Origin: Aquimarina longa SW024
Lineage (GTDB): Bacteria > Bacteroidota > Bacteroidia > Flavobacteriales > Flavobacteriaceae
Assembly (NCBI RefSeq): GCF_001401755.1
Contig: NZ_KQ474100.1
Location: 312,884-376,883, forward strand
DNA length: 64,000 bases
Direction of reading: 5' to 3'
Within the stretch, counting starts at the first letter, position 1. Each line of letters opens with the position of its first letter. Below are positions 1 through 9,330 of this stretch, in pieces. The position numbers and the translations under genes are program-made. The notes below the pieces were generated by a model that saw nothing but the letters and a program-made list of their open reading frames with translations, did not search any database and was not told the DNA's origin.

Positions 1-636
1 TTTGCAGGAGGAAAAGGCGCAATGTTTGATTTTCCCGAAAATAAAGACATTCAATATATTGTACGTCACTTATATCAATCAAATAAGGTCGTTGGTGCAG
101 TATGCCACGGACCGGCAGCTTTGGTAAATGTAACTCTAGATACAGGTCGATCTTTACTAGAAAACAAAAAGGTAAGTAGTTTTACTAATGATGAAGAGTT
201 ATTACTCATTCCTGATGCCGAGACTATATTTCCTTTCTTTTTACAGGATAAATTAGTAGCGCAGGGTGCACGCTTTAATGAAGGAGCTATGTATTTAAAG
301 AATATTAGTCGTGATAAAAACTTAGTGACAGGGCAAAACCCGTGGTCAACATGGGAATTAGCAGAAACCATGATTGCAACACTAGGGTATACTCCTAAAT
401 ATAGAAAAATCACAGCCGAAGAAAATGCTATGAAGGTTTTAATAGCATATGAAACTGACGGGGCTAAGAAAGCTAAAGAATTAATTAAACAAATATTGAT
501 TATAGAGAAGAAACCTTTGAACAGACAACTTATAGCATCACATAGTGTTATTGCAATTATGAGAGGGGGTATTGGACGATTTTTTAGCCTTGTTAGTCTA
601 ACATCATATGCAAAAAGTCAATCTAAGAACATATAA
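1..636 (+). CDS. DJ-1/PfpI family protein (type 1 glutamine amidotransferase-like), 5' end outside window
   Basis: The frame is open from base 1, so the gene begins before the window; the first visible ATG (base 22) is internal. The visible protein shows the DJ-1/PfpI nucleophile elbow VVGAVCHGPAAL, with the reactive Cys codon at 103-105, preceded by the family's GG-K-GAMFDFPEN stretch. In this family the Cys sits on a flavodoxin-like fold used for glyoxalase, chaperone or amidase activity, so the exact reaction is open. After the usual end of the domain (about base 410) there are some 70 extra residues that I do not recognise. A hairpin terminator follows. Family certain, function not. Confidence 0.85.
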   Translation, partial: FAGGKGAMFDFPENKDIQYIVRHLYQSNKVVGAVCHGPAALVNVTLDTGRSLLENKKVSSFTNDEELLLIPDAETIFPFFLQDKLVAQGARFNEGAMYLKNISRDKNLVTGQNPWSTWELAETMIATLGYTPKYRKITAEENAMKVLIAYETDGAKKAKELIKQILIIEKKPLNRQLIASHSVIAIMRGGIGRFFSLVSLTSYAKSQSKNI

Positions 637-659
637 CAAAGTAGTATCCATCTCATATT

Positions 660-692
660 GAAAGTACAACCTAATACTAGGTTTGTACTTTC
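660..692 (+). terminator. Intrinsic terminator after the DJ-1/PfpI gene
   Basis: Inverted repeat GAAAGTACAACCTA / TAGGTTTGTACTTTC with a 4-nt loop and one bulged base, followed by a T-rich run. It lies 24 bp after the stop codon at 636 and before the AraC gene at 734. Confidence 0.65.
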
Positions 693-733
693 TTTGAATT
701 TTAAATATCCTTACATTTGAAAAAAATAGAGGA

Positions 734-1783
734 TTGAATTTTTTAGATATATTACTCATCATTGTTAGCAGTGCAGGACTTTTGCATGGGATATTATTAG
801 CCTCCTACTTAAGTATTTTTAAGAAGAAAAAGACATTAACTAATCTTTTACTTGGGTTGATTCTTGTATTTATGGCATTTAGAATTGGTAAATCAGTTAT
901 GTTAAATTTTGGTGATGGTTTAGAACCAATATTTATTTTTATAGGATTAGCATTTCTTTTATTAATCGGACCATTTTTAAGATGGTATATTTTAGGGATG
1001 ACACGTCATAATTTTAAATTACCAAAGTATTATCTTATAGAACTCATTCCATTTATTTTGATTTTTATTGCTAGTCTATTTGTGACCAAAGAATGGTATG
1101 AAAATAGTAAGTTGGTTGTTATCATTTTTTCAAGTGGTCTTATTTTTATATATCTACATTTTGCTTTTTATATAGTTTTAGGCTGGAGAATCTTAAAACG
1201 AGCAAAAAAACATTATCAACAAGAGCAACAAACAAAATCCCGTAGAGCGATATTCAACTGGTTAGATCACTTAATTATTGGTTTTATGATCATCTGGGGA
1301 TCTTATGTTCTAAACCTATTAGATGAAACAGTACCCTATGTCGTAGGACCTATTGTATATTCTATAATCATCTATTTTTTAAGCTATAAAGCATTCCAAC
1401 TTAAAGCTACAGATCTAGATGGTAATGTGTTTAAGACAACCAATAATAACCTCTTATTTGATGAGATTTCAAAGTTAATTATTAATGCTAAATTGTATCT
1501 CGAACCAGATTTATCTCTTGCTAAACTGAGTACGATGATAGGAAAGAGTACACAATTAACATCATCAATTATTAATCAATATGCCAAACGAAACTTTAAT
1601 GATTTTATAAATTATTATCGAATTCAAGACGCAAAGAAACTGCTTTTAGATACAGAGAGCGATAAATATACGATTTCATCAATTGCTTTTGATACAGGTT
1701 TTAGTAGCCTTTCTTCTTTTAATGGCGCATTTAAGAAATTTGAAGGTATCACACCATCATCATATAGAAAAAGTCGAGTTTGA
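734..1783 (+). CDS. AraC family transcriptional regulator with N-terminal membrane domain
   Basis: The 349-residue protein has about seven hydrophobic segments in residues 1-220, then a C-terminal AraC-type double helix-turn-helix (about residues 250-345). The second HTH carries the typical SSIAFDTGFSSLSSFNGAFK and the ending GITPSSYRK. This architecture, a multi-spanning membrane sensor fused to an AraC DNA-binding domain, is common in Flavobacteriia. The start is TTG, chosen because the first residues (MNFLDILLIIVSSAGLLHG) match the usual start of this family and no ATG lies nearby upstream; AGAGGA directly precedes it. Ligand and target genes are unknown. It is probably transcribed alone, since a terminator lies upstream. 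Confidence 0.85.
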   Translation: MNFLDILLIIVSSAGLLHGILLASYLSIFKKKKTLTNLLLGLILVFMAFRIGKSVMLNFGDGLEPIFIFIGLAFLLLIGPFLRWYILGMTRHNFKLPKYYLIELIPFILIFIASLFVTKEWYENSKLVVIIFSSGLIFIYLHFAFYIVLGWRILKRAKKHYQQEQQTKSRRAIFNWLDHLIIGFMIIWGSYVLNLLDETVPYVVGPIVYSIIIYFLSYKAFQLKATDLDGNVFKTTNNNLLFDEISKLIINAKLYLEPDLSLAKLSTMIGKSTQLTSSIINQYAKRNFNDFINYYRIQDAKKLLLDTESDKYTISSIAFDTGFSSLSSFNGAFKKFEGITPSSYRKSRV

Positions 1784-1906
1784 TTTTTAAAATTGTAATA
1801 CCTAAATAAACTAATACCCCCTAAAATCGAAGTGCTAAGGGTTAGGAATGATTGCTTTTTAGTGTTAAATACTATGATACGTTATAATTTTGATGATGGT
1901 ATTGAA

Positions 1907-2020
1907 TCAAATTTCGTTTTGACTTAACACTAAGTGCGTAAGAAACAAACGCTCTAAAGAACTAGTAAGACTGCCTCCTTCAGCGATTGTTTTTATAAGC
2001 CTAAAATATTTTAATTCCAT
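1907..2020 (-). pseudogene. Relic of a LysR family regulator (N-terminal HTH only)
   Basis: Reading the minus strand from the ATG at 2020 gives 37 residues beginning MELKYFRLIKTIAEGGSLTS and continuing LERLFLTHLVLSQ. This is the start of a LysR-type winged HTH (usual pattern: MEL-YLRxFxxVAExGSLTxAAERLxLTQSALS). A stop follows within the recognition helix, and no further LysR sequence is visible downstream (1784-1906). A normal LysR protein is about 300 residues, so this is a remnant left by a deletion. The rest of the 1784-2153 interval holds no other gene that I can see. Confidence 0.7.
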
Positions 2021-2124
2021 CGTTCAAAGATACAATACATTAGTTATCTCCGTAGTTGATAAATTTTCAACTATAGCAATTAAAGCATTCAATCAACTTT
2101 CTGGCATGACACTATTTACTATAA

Positions 2125-2132
2125 TAATTTTG
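2125..2132 (+). promoter_or_regulatory. Candidate Bacteroidota -7 element (TAATTTTG) for the DUF5916 gene
   Basis: TAATTTTG fits the TAnnTTTG consensus and lies 21 bp before the ATG at 2154. No clear TTG -33 element is seen about 20 bp upstream, so this is weak support. Confidence 0.35.
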
Positions 2133-2153
2133 GCTTAAATAAATATATAAACC

Positions 2154-4802
2154 ATGCTAAAGTTTGCTATTATAGTATCAATATTTCTCAGTATTTCCTT
2201 TACCGCATTTTCTCAACAGAAACAAATTGTTTCTAAAAAAGTATACAATACTCAAAGAATTTCTGAAACTGAAGTTCCAACTATAGACGGAAAATTAGAA
2301 GACGCCATTTGGAATAATAATAGCAGTTGGGAGTCAAATTTTATACAAAGAGAACCTATAGAAAATGTTTCACCTTCTGAAACTACTTCTTTTAAAATAT
2401 ACTATGATTCTAGATATATGTATATAGGAGTTAAAAATTATGATAAACAACCTGATAAGATTACAAATTGGATGTCGAGGCGTGACGGTTTTGAAGGAGA
2501 TTGGATTGAAATCATTTTTGATAGTTACCATGATTTACGTTCGGCATTTTCTTTTACAGTAACAGCAGCAGGGGTTAAAGGTGATAAGGTAATAACTTTA
2601 AATGGAAAAAATGAAGATGTGACATGGAATCCTATTTGGTATGCAAAAAGTAAAGTTACAGAGGAGGGATGGACAGCAGAAATGAAAATCCCTTTGAGTC
2701 AGTTGCGTTTTGGCACTACTAAAAATCAAATTTGGGGGCTACAGGTGGTAAGAAAGTATTTTAAAAACGATGAGATATCTGTTTGGCAGCGTATTCCTAT
2801 CGATGCTTCTGGTTGGATAAGTGAATTTGGAGAATTACATGGATTAAAAGGGATAGGGTCACAAAGGCAATTTGAAATTCAACCTTTTGTAGTCACTTCT
2901 CTAGAGACTTTCGAAAAAGAACTCAATAACCCGTACCGTGATAAAAATATACGCTCTATAAATGCGGGAATAGATGGAAAAATAGGTGTTACTAATGATC
3001 TAACTTTGGATTTTACTATAAATCCGGATTTTGGGCAAGTAGAAGCAGACCCTGCAGCAATTGCATTAGATGGATTTCAATTGTTTTTTAAAGAACAGCG
3101 TCCATTTTTTGTAGAAAACAAGAATATCTTTAACTATCAATTTTCTAACCCAATAGTTGGGGGGTCATTTAGTAGTGATAACCTGTTTTATTCCAGACGT
3201 ATTGGTAGAAGTCCACAAGGTTCTGTTGAAACCGTAGCCGGAGAATTTGTTGATGCTCCAGAGCGAACCACCATATTAGGAGCTGTAAAGTTTAGTGGTA
3301 AAACCAAGAATGGTTGGTCAATAGGTGTTATGGAAAGTATGACTGCCAACGAGTATGCAAAAATTAATACTAATGGTGATGAAAGAGAAGAACTCATAGA
3401 ACCGTTTACTAATTATTTTGTAGGACGTGTACAAAAAGATTTTAATAATCGTAATACTTTTTTGGGAGGTATTGTAACCTCGACCATAAGAAATTTAGAT
3501 GAAGATACTGATTTTTTACACAAATCTTCGACAACTGCTGGGATTGATTTTATGCATCAATGGAAAAACAGAACTTGGTATTTGGGGACAAATATTGTTA
3601 TGAGCCATGTAGAAGGAAACGAAGTAGCTATATTAAGAACACAACTTTCTATTCCGCATTTATTTCAGCGTACATATGCTAGTCATGTTGCTGTAGATTC
3701 AACAAAAACTTCACTTACAGGAACAGGAGGCGATATCAAGTTCGGAAAAGCAGGGCAAGGACATTTTAAGTTTGAAACAGGAATTACTTGGCGATCGCCA
3801 GAATTAGAATTGAATGACCTTGGTTTTATGCGTGAAGCTGATGATATTCAAAACTATACCGGTGTTACATATACTTCTTTACAACCTTTTGGAAAGTTTA
3901 GAAAAGGGACATTAACTTATCAACATTGGTTGAAATGGGATTTTGGTGGGAACTTAAATTATATTGATTGGGATGTAGAAGCTAGAGGAACATTTCAAAA
4001 CAATTGGAATGCTACTTTAGGTTTTTTTCATCAACCCCATATTTATTCAAAATCATTGCTACAAGGTGGACCAAGAATATACTTGCCAGATCAATATGGT
4101 GCTTGGTGGGCGCTAGGAACAGATTCTAGAAAAAAACTATCATTTAGCCTTGACGGATGGACAAAAAATGGAAATGAAGATAGTTATTTCTTATTAGAAA
4201 ACGGACTCAAAATTACCTATCAGCCTTTAAACCAATTGAGTGTTTCGGTTTCTCCGAGATATACTATGATTAGGCATCGATTACAGTTTAATAACACTAT
4301 CAATTTTAATGGTTCTCCACGCTATATTATGTCTAAACTAGACCAAGATACCTTTAGTTTAGCGTTTAGACTTAATTATACCATTAATCCTAATTTATCT
4401 ATTCAATATTATGCAGAACCATATATTTCTAAGGGAGTATATACTGGTTTTGGGTATATGAATACTCCTTTAGCTAGATCACAAAGTGAGCAACTGTCGC
4501 TATTTTCAGAAGATCAAATTTATTACGATGAAACGAATAGTAACTATGCTGTTGATGAAACTTCGGATACTACTGTAGATTATAGTTTTAATACTCCTGA
4601 TTTTTCATTTGCGCAATTTAGGTCAAATCTTGTGGTGAGATATGAATACAAACCAGGCTCAGAAATATTTTTGGTTTGGGCTCAAGGTATTACCGATTAC
4701 AGAAGACCAACAGGGAGTTTATATAGGAGTTTTGATAATCAAGTTTTTAGTAAACAACCTAATAATACCTTTTTACTAAAAGTAACTTATCGTTTTTTCT
4801 AA
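2154..4802 (+). CDS. DUF5916 family outer-membrane protein with CBM9-like N-terminal domain
   Basis: The 882-residue protein has a signal peptide (residues 1-20, ending TAFSQQ). A carbohydrate-binding family 9-like beta-sandwich follows (about 35-230: VPTIDGKLEDAIW at the start, then WIEIIFDS and WTAEMKIPLSQL). The remainder is a DUF5916 region rich in alternating aromatic strands, ending in YRFF as expected of an outer-membrane barrel. FKEQRPFFVENKNIF is the usual landmark of the DUF5916 region. Members are widespread in Bacteroidota, with no settled function; binding of a glycan or glycopeptide at the cell surface is only a guess. It stands alone or is cotranscribed with the acetyltransferase 31 bp downstream. 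Confidence 0.85.
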   Translation: MLKFAIIVSIFLSISFTAFSQQKQIVSKKVYNTQRISETEVPTIDGKLEDAIWNNNSSWESNFIQREPIENVSPSETTSFKIYYDSRYMYIGVKNYDKQPDKITNWMSRRDGFEGDWIEIIFDSYHDLRSAFSFTVTAAGVKGDKVITLNGKNEDVTWNPIWYAKSKVTEEGWTAEMKIPLSQLRFGTTKNQIWGLQVVRKYFKNDEISVWQRIPIDASGWISEFGELHGLKGIGSQRQFEIQPFVVTSLETFEKELNNPYRDKNIRSINAGIDGKIGVTNDLTLDFTINPDFGQVEADPAAIALDGFQLFFKEQRPFFVENKNIFNYQFSNPIVGGSFSSDNLFYSRRIGRSPQGSVETVAGEFVDAPERTTILGAVKFSGKTKNGWSIGVMESMTANEYAKINTNGDEREELIEPFTNYFVGRVQKDFNNRNTFLGGIVTSTIRNLDEDTDFLHKSSTTAGIDFMHQWKNRTWYLGTNIVMSHVEGNEVAILRTQLSIPHLFQRTYASHVAVDSTKTSLTGTGGDIKFGKAGQGHFKFETGITWRSPELELNDLGFMREADDIQNYTGVTYTSLQPFGKFRKGTLTYQHWLKWDFGGNLNYIDWDVEARGTFQNNWNATLGFFHQPHIYSKSLLQGGPRIYLPDQYGAWWALGTDSRKKLSFSLDGWTKNGNEDSYFLLENGLKITYQPLNQLSVSVSPRYTMIRHRLQFNNTINFNGSPRYIMSKLDQDTFSLAFRLNYTINPNLSIQYYAEPYISKGVYTGFGYMNTPLARSQSEQLSLFSEDQIYYDETNSNYAVDETSDTTVDYSFNTPDFSFAQFRSNLVVRYEYKPGSEIFLVWAQGITDYRRPTGSLYRSFDNQVFSKQPNNTFLLKVTYRFF

Positions 4803-4833
4803 AAAAAATCTGTAAAAACTAAAATTATAATAT

Positions 4834-5265
4834 ATGAAACCAGAAGTATCCTTTAAGAAAGTTGATACAAGTAATTTTGACGAAATGTTAGACTTAGTTA
4901 AACAATTAAATCCAAGTAAGGAAAGTAAAGTTTTAAAACAAAGACTGGAACAAATGTTAGAAAGTAACGCATATCAATGTTTTGGATTGTTTTTGAAAGG
5001 ATCTTTGAAAGGAGTAATTGGTTGTTGGACATTCACTAAATTATATTCCGGTAAACAATTAGAATTGGATAATGTTATAATTGATGCCAAAATACAATCT
5101 AAAGACTATGGAAAAGCATTCTTCAGTTTTATAGAAGATTGGGCTTTAAAAAATGATTATGAAGCCATAGGATTGAACACTTATATCGAAAATAGCAGAT
5201 CTCACAAATTTTATTTTAATCAAGGATTTAGAATATTAGGATTTCATTTTCAAAAAATACTCTAA
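4834..5265 (+). CDS. GNAT family N-acetyltransferase
   Basis: The 143-residue length is typical for a single-domain GNAT protein. Motif A is recognisable as LELDNVIIDAKIQSKDYGKAFFSFIEDW (about residues 70-100; the acetyl-CoA-binding loop QSKDYGKA is a variant of Q/RxxGxG/A). Motif B follows at IGLNTYIENSRSHKFYFNQGFRILGFHFQK, the usual GNAT ending of an N...A/S..FY...GF type. Such enzymes move acetyl from acetyl-CoA to an amine; the substrate cannot be read from sequence. It lies 31 bp after the DUF5916 gene, so the two may share a transcript, and a hairpin terminator follows. Confidence 0.8.
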   Translation: MKPEVSFKKVDTSNFDEMLDLVKQLNPSKESKVLKQRLEQMLESNAYQCFGLFLKGSLKGVIGCWTFTKLYSGKQLELDNVIIDAKIQSKDYGKAFFSFIEDWALKNDYEAIGLNTYIENSRSHKFYFNQGFRILGFHFQKIL

Positions 5266-5321
5266 AAATGTTAATGAAAAAATAAATGAAAGAGTAATAA
5301 AATGTATACTCATTGTTCTTG

Positions 5322-5350
5322 AAAGTAGGTTTAACTCTAAATCTACTTTT
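5322..5350 (+). terminator. Intrinsic terminator after the GNAT gene
   Basis: AAAGTAGGTTTA / TAAATCTACTTT inverted repeat with a 4-nt loop and one G-T wobble, ending in TTTTAATTT. It lies 56 bp past the acetyltransferase stop. Confidence 0.55.
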
Positions 5351-5458
5351 AATTTAGTATTTAAAAGGACAACTAAAGAGACACTCGAAGGATTTTTTTA
5401 TATCCAACGAATCCAGTCATCTAAAAAAATGGAGACTATTATTTAAAATAAATAACTA

Positions 5459-6847
5459 CTACCAACCATCTAATACACACTGTAATGTATGTGGTGTAGT
5501 TTTTGACAATGGTATCTCTTCTAAGGTATCACCTAAGTAATTACCACTAGCTGAGCCTGTGACATTATTAAAACGGTATGACCAGCAAAACCTTAGCTTA
5601 GGGTGCTCATCAGAATAAGTAACTAGATTATCAATTAGTATTACATTTTTAAATTCTGTAAATGCCATGAAGTAACCTAAAAATTTGTTACGACGAACAT
5701 CGGCATCAGAACTCTTATACATATACATACCACAACTATTACAAATATTTTCGTGTACATAAGTAGCACGATTATGACCTTTATCTCCTCCGCTTGAGTA
5801 TTGGATATATCCCAATCTTCCATTTACTGATCCAGTAACCATTGTAATGGTATTTCTAGCAATAATATTATGCGTTTTATGCCAACTAACAATAGGACCA
5901 TCTACATACTTACTCCCTTCACCTTGTTCCATAACATTGTCAAGAATATAAACATTTTTACCCGTAGCATTAACAATATCTCCGCCTGTATTATGGTGGA
6001 AATAATTCTTTTGGATCAATATGTCTTTATCGATACGTCCAGGTCCCTCGATATCAACACCAAATTGAGGAGTTGTTCCATTAATATGATGTATCTCGTT
6101 ATCTTTTATTTCAATGCGCATACCACCAACTATTGAAATCCCTTGACGTCTATTATTATAGATATTATTATTCATAAAAGTAACATCATTTGAATCTAAT
6201 ATTAAAGAACCATCTCCAGTCAAGTCATGAATCTTTACATTTTCTATTAGTACATTATTATTATTCCAAACACAAATACCGTGACCTTCATCATGAGCCG
6301 TCTTTCCATCACTACCACGAGGTGTAAAAATATGCGCATCTCGATCTCCCTTAATTGTCCCTCCTCGAATAATTATATTATCTCCATCTAAACTAATGAC
6401 ACAATAATTCCATTTATTATTTGCTTCAATTTCTAAAATAGCACCTTCACTAAGTATAAATTCAGTATTACCATGAATTTTAATCCCTCCTTGAAAAATA
6501 TCGTTTACATCTTTACCAACCAAATATTTACCTGTAGGTAATATAACTCGGCTATAACCTTCTTTATGAGCCCAGTCAATTGCTGCTTGTAAATTAGTAG
6601 TGGTCTTAACTGCATCAGTGCTAGTATCAGGAATTTTCCATCGATCTAAATCAATAATATATTCTTGATTGTTAGGCATTGTAGGTAATTGAACATCAAA
6701 AAGAATTTTAGGTAACCCATTAGCATCCAAATCCTCTGTATCTGCTACATTGTCTGAATCATTTCTATTAAAATCAGATTCTTCATTACTACAGGATATA
6801 CTAAAAGCAATTACAAAAATTAGAAGGTAATATTTTAAGCTTTTCAT
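5459..6847 (-). CDS. Right-handed parallel beta-helix lipoprotein
   Basis: The 462-residue protein has a lipoprotein signal (lipobox FSISC, Cys at residue 19) and an acidic linker (about 20-45). A pectate-lyase-3-like start follows (TTNLQAAIDWAHKEGYSRVILPTGKYLV). From about residue 120 to 400 there is a ladder of short N/I/V-rich coils such as NNNVLIENVKIHDLTGDGSL and NDVTFMNNNIYNNRRQGI, typical of right-handed beta-helices. This fold is found in polysaccharide lyases, epimerases and glycan-binding surface proteins; a catalytic activity cannot be assigned. It is exported and probably surface-attached. Neighbours do not suggest a polysaccharide locus. The start ATG at 6847 is well placed for the signal peptide. 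Confidence 0.8.
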   Translation of the reverse strand: MKSLKYYLLIFVIAFSISCSNEESDFNRNDSDNVADTEDLDANGLPKILFDVQLPTMPNNQEYIIDLDRWKIPDTSTDAVKTTTNLQAAIDWAHKEGYSRVILPTGKYLVGKDVNDIFQGGIKIHGNTEFILSEGAILEIEANNKWNYCVISLDGDNIIIRGGTIKGDRDAHIFTPRGSDGKTAHDEGHGICVWNNNNVLIENVKIHDLTGDGSLILDSNDVTFMNNNIYNNRRQGISIVGGMRIEIKDNEIHHINGTTPQFGVDIEGPGRIDKDILIQKNYFHHNTGGDIVNATGKNVYILDNVMEQGEGSKYVDGPIVSWHKTHNIIARNTITMVTGSVNGRLGYIQYSSGGDKGHNRATYVHENICNSCGMYMYKSSDADVRRNKFLGYFMAFTEFKNVILIDNLVTYSDEHPKLRFCWSYRFNNVTGSASGNYLGDTLEEIPLSKTTPHTLQCVLDGW

Positions 6848-7100
6848 TTGGTGTTATAAAATTAAGTTTACAGTAATATATGCAATTTAAAAAAAATATT
6901 TTCTTATTTATCGATATTGCATGAGTAAAGCTATTTTTCATATTCAAAATCTTTGATAATGAGGTCACTTAATGAAAGTCAATGTATGGATTAAACCATT
7001 GAATTTTTTAATTTCTGAAGCTATTTAGATATCTTATGACCATGAGTAGAAAAATGATACTATATTTTTTCATGTTTTTGAATTATCGTGTTACTATTTA

Positions 7101-8015
7101 CTATTCTAATTCTAATTCAATTCCGAAGGCATCTTTAAAACCTTGCTTTATGAAATTTTCAAGAGTAGTATCATGATCTCCAGGACCAGCGATTACGTTG
7201 GTGTTTTTCGACTCTAAAAACTGTACCTCACTAGGGGTAAGACTTCCGACAGCTTGATCTATAGCCCCATAAATGTATGTTACGTTCGATAAGTCCGAAA
7301 TGGTATTAAAAAGTTGTGTATACCTGTTCATTGAGAATCCGGCACCTATTCTATTAAGATTTCTATCTTTTACATCCAGAGCTGGATCTGCTTCTACTTT
7401 GGGAGTAACGCCGTTTTCAAAAAAACCATTTCTTCCTTCAGCGGCTCCTTGCCAAATAACATCGTTCATATCTAATCTACCTGTAACAATAAGATACTTA
7501 TCAGCACTATCTATTCCTTTTTTTGCAATGAGATCTTGTGTTACAAACGAACCAAATGATAATCCTAAAACATACACTGTTCTACCTTGGTCTTTAAAAT
7601 ACTTAGTCACTTTAGAAAGCATCTCTATACTTTCTGTATTAAAAGAACTAGCTTGAGTTAATGTGATATCATTTCCAGCCACTATACCAGGGTTTAATGT
7701 TTGTGCTTGATGTACAGTTACAGTTAAAATATCCTTTGGATTAAGAAATCCTGAAAACTGGTCTACTACACCTGTAGCAAATTCTGTACTAGGACCACCA
7801 GGGATAGTTATCAGCACCGTAGAGGCTTTTTCGTCTCCTTTAAAGTAAATTAAATCTTTAATGTCTTGCGATAGTTCGGTAATAACCTTAGGAGGTGTTC
7901 CATCATCATCCTTAGAACATGAGCATATAACGATTGAGAATATTACAACTAGAACTGTATTGGTTATAGAATGTAAGCGATTGGATTTTGTTATTTTTAA
8001 GGGCACTTTTTTCAT
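7101..8015 (-). CDS. Lipoprotein with alpha/beta-hydrolase-like fold
   Basis: The 304-residue protein has a basic N-terminus, a hydrophobic stretch and lipobox SIVICSC (acylated Cys near residue 32), then a D/G-rich linker. The nucleophile-elbow motif GLSFGS (about residue 152-157) and a late PGDHDT with a His (about residue 282) give the expected order Ser...His of an alpha/beta hydrolase; STVLITIPGGPS near residue 65 would form the oxyanion region. This points to a cell-envelope esterase or peptidase, substrate unknown. It is transcribed alone, divergently from the LytS gene across a 266-bp interval. No terminator was identified. The start is supported by a single ATG ahead of the signal peptide. 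Confidence 0.65.
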   Translation of the reverse strand: MKKVPLKITKSNRLHSITNTVLVVIFSIVICSCSKDDDGTPPKVITELSQDIKDLIYFKGDEKASTVLITIPGGPSTEFATGVVDQFSGFLNPKDILTVTVHQAQTLNPGIVAGNDITLTQASSFNTESIEMLSKVTKYFKDQGRTVYVLGLSFGSFVTQDLIAKKGIDSADKYLIVTGRLDMNDVIWQGAAEGRNGFFENGVTPKVEADPALDVKDRNLNRIGAGFSMNRYTQLFNTISDLSNVTYIYGAIDQAVGSLTPSEVQFLESKNTNVIAGPGDHDTTLENFIKQGFKDAFGIELELE

Positions 8016-8281
8016 GATTTATATTTTTTTTGATTCATCAAAAAAACACAAAGTGATTGCCAACCTTAAATTCAGTTTTCACTAAAAAAAGATTTATTGT
8101 CTTAGGTATAAAGAACTATAGAATGGCAAAGATGTATTTTTTTATTTATAATTTTTGAGCAAAGAAATGGGTAAAAAGGCTTTAAAATATAGTAATTTGA
8201 TTATCGTTGAATAATTATTGACGAACGTAATAATCGCTTTATTACAAAAAAATAATATGTTTCTTTGCACAAAATATATCA

Positions 8282-9319
8282 ATGAGTAAAACCAAATCAA
8301 TAAAAAAAATAGCAATACATCTGCTGATCTGGTTATTAAATTATTTGTTGTTTGCTTTTGTTGTCCATTCAGATTGGAACGGGTTTAATAATGTTTCTGA
8401 TGCTCATAATAGTTTAGCCTATGCCTATACCTATGGGATTTTTACCAATGTCTTTTTGTTTTATATACAAGTGTTTTGGTTGGTGCCAAAAATGTATATG
8501 CATAATAAAAAAACAACATACTATGTGCTTTCTTTTTCTATATGTCTAGTAGTTTCTCTAATTGAAACCTATTTTGATTATATGCTGTATGATGTATTTA
8601 AAATATATGATACAGATGAATTTATGGATAACTTTAGCGCTACTGTTTTTGTTAACCTATTCTATAGTGTTGCTGGTTTTTATTATATCTTTAGACAAGC
8701 GCACAAAAAATCTGAAAAGGAAAAACAACTACTGATAGAAGAATCTTTTAAGGCAGAATTAAAATATCTAAAAGCACAGTTAAATCCTCACTTTTTATTT
8801 AATGGAATTAATAATGTTTACCACTTAATAGGTAAAAATGATGCCCTAGCTAAAGATACATTGCTTCAGTTTTCAGAGCTACTACGCTATCAATTGTATG
8901 AAAGTGGTACTCAAATTATATTAGAAAAGGAATTAGACTTTGTATTACAGTATATTAAGATGGAAAAAACCCGTAAGGGTTCGGATATTCAGCTAAGCTA
9001 TAATATAGAATTTGAGAACCCTACAAAAAAAATAGTGCCATTATTATTAATTCCAATTATAGAAAATGCATTTAAGCATTGTAGTAATCACATCAACAAC
9101 AATGATAATATTATAGACATAAAGATTAAAGAAGTAGGAGGTAAGCTCTCACTAAATTGTACAAATACTTTTGATGAGATAATCGGTAAGAATGCTGTTG
9201 GAGGAATCGGTTTAATAAATGTAAAAAGACGCTTGTCATTAGTATATCCAGATAAGTATGAATTAATCATACGTAAGGAAAATTCAAGTTTTATGGTTAA
9301 CTTGATAATAGATTTATAG
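8282..9319 (+). CDS. LytS/YehU-type sensor histidine kinase
   Basis: The 345-residue protein has four predicted membrane segments in residues 10-145. A short coiled linker follows, then a His_kinase (PF06580-type) domain with the H-box LKAQLNPHFLFNGINN (phospho-acceptor His near residue 170). The N-box PLLLIPIIENAFKHC lies near residue 260 and a G-box GGIGLINVKRRL near the end. It would autophosphorylate and pass the phosphate to the LytTR regulator encoded 11 bp downstream. The signal sensed is unknown; the membrane region has no recognisable extracytoplasmic domain. TTTCTTTG lies about 30 bp before the ATG, a possible poor -7 element. Confidence 0.9.
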   Translation: MSKTKSIKKIAIHLLIWLLNYLLFAFVVHSDWNGFNNVSDAHNSLAYAYTYGIFTNVFLFYIQVFWLVPKMYMHNKKTTYYVLSFSICLVVSLIETYFDYMLYDVFKIYDTDEFMDNFSATVFVNLFYSVAGFYYIFRQAHKKSEKEKQLLIEESFKAELKYLKAQLNPHFLFNGINNVYHLIGKNDALAKDTLLQFSELLRYQLYESGTQIILEKELDFVLQYIKMEKTRKGSDIQLSYNIEFENPTKKIVPLLLIPIIENAFKHCSNHINNNDNIIDIKIKEVGGKLSLNCTNTFDEIIGKNAVGGIGLINVKRRLSLVYPDKYELIIRKENSSFMVNLIIDL

Positions 9320-9330
9320 AAAATAACAGA

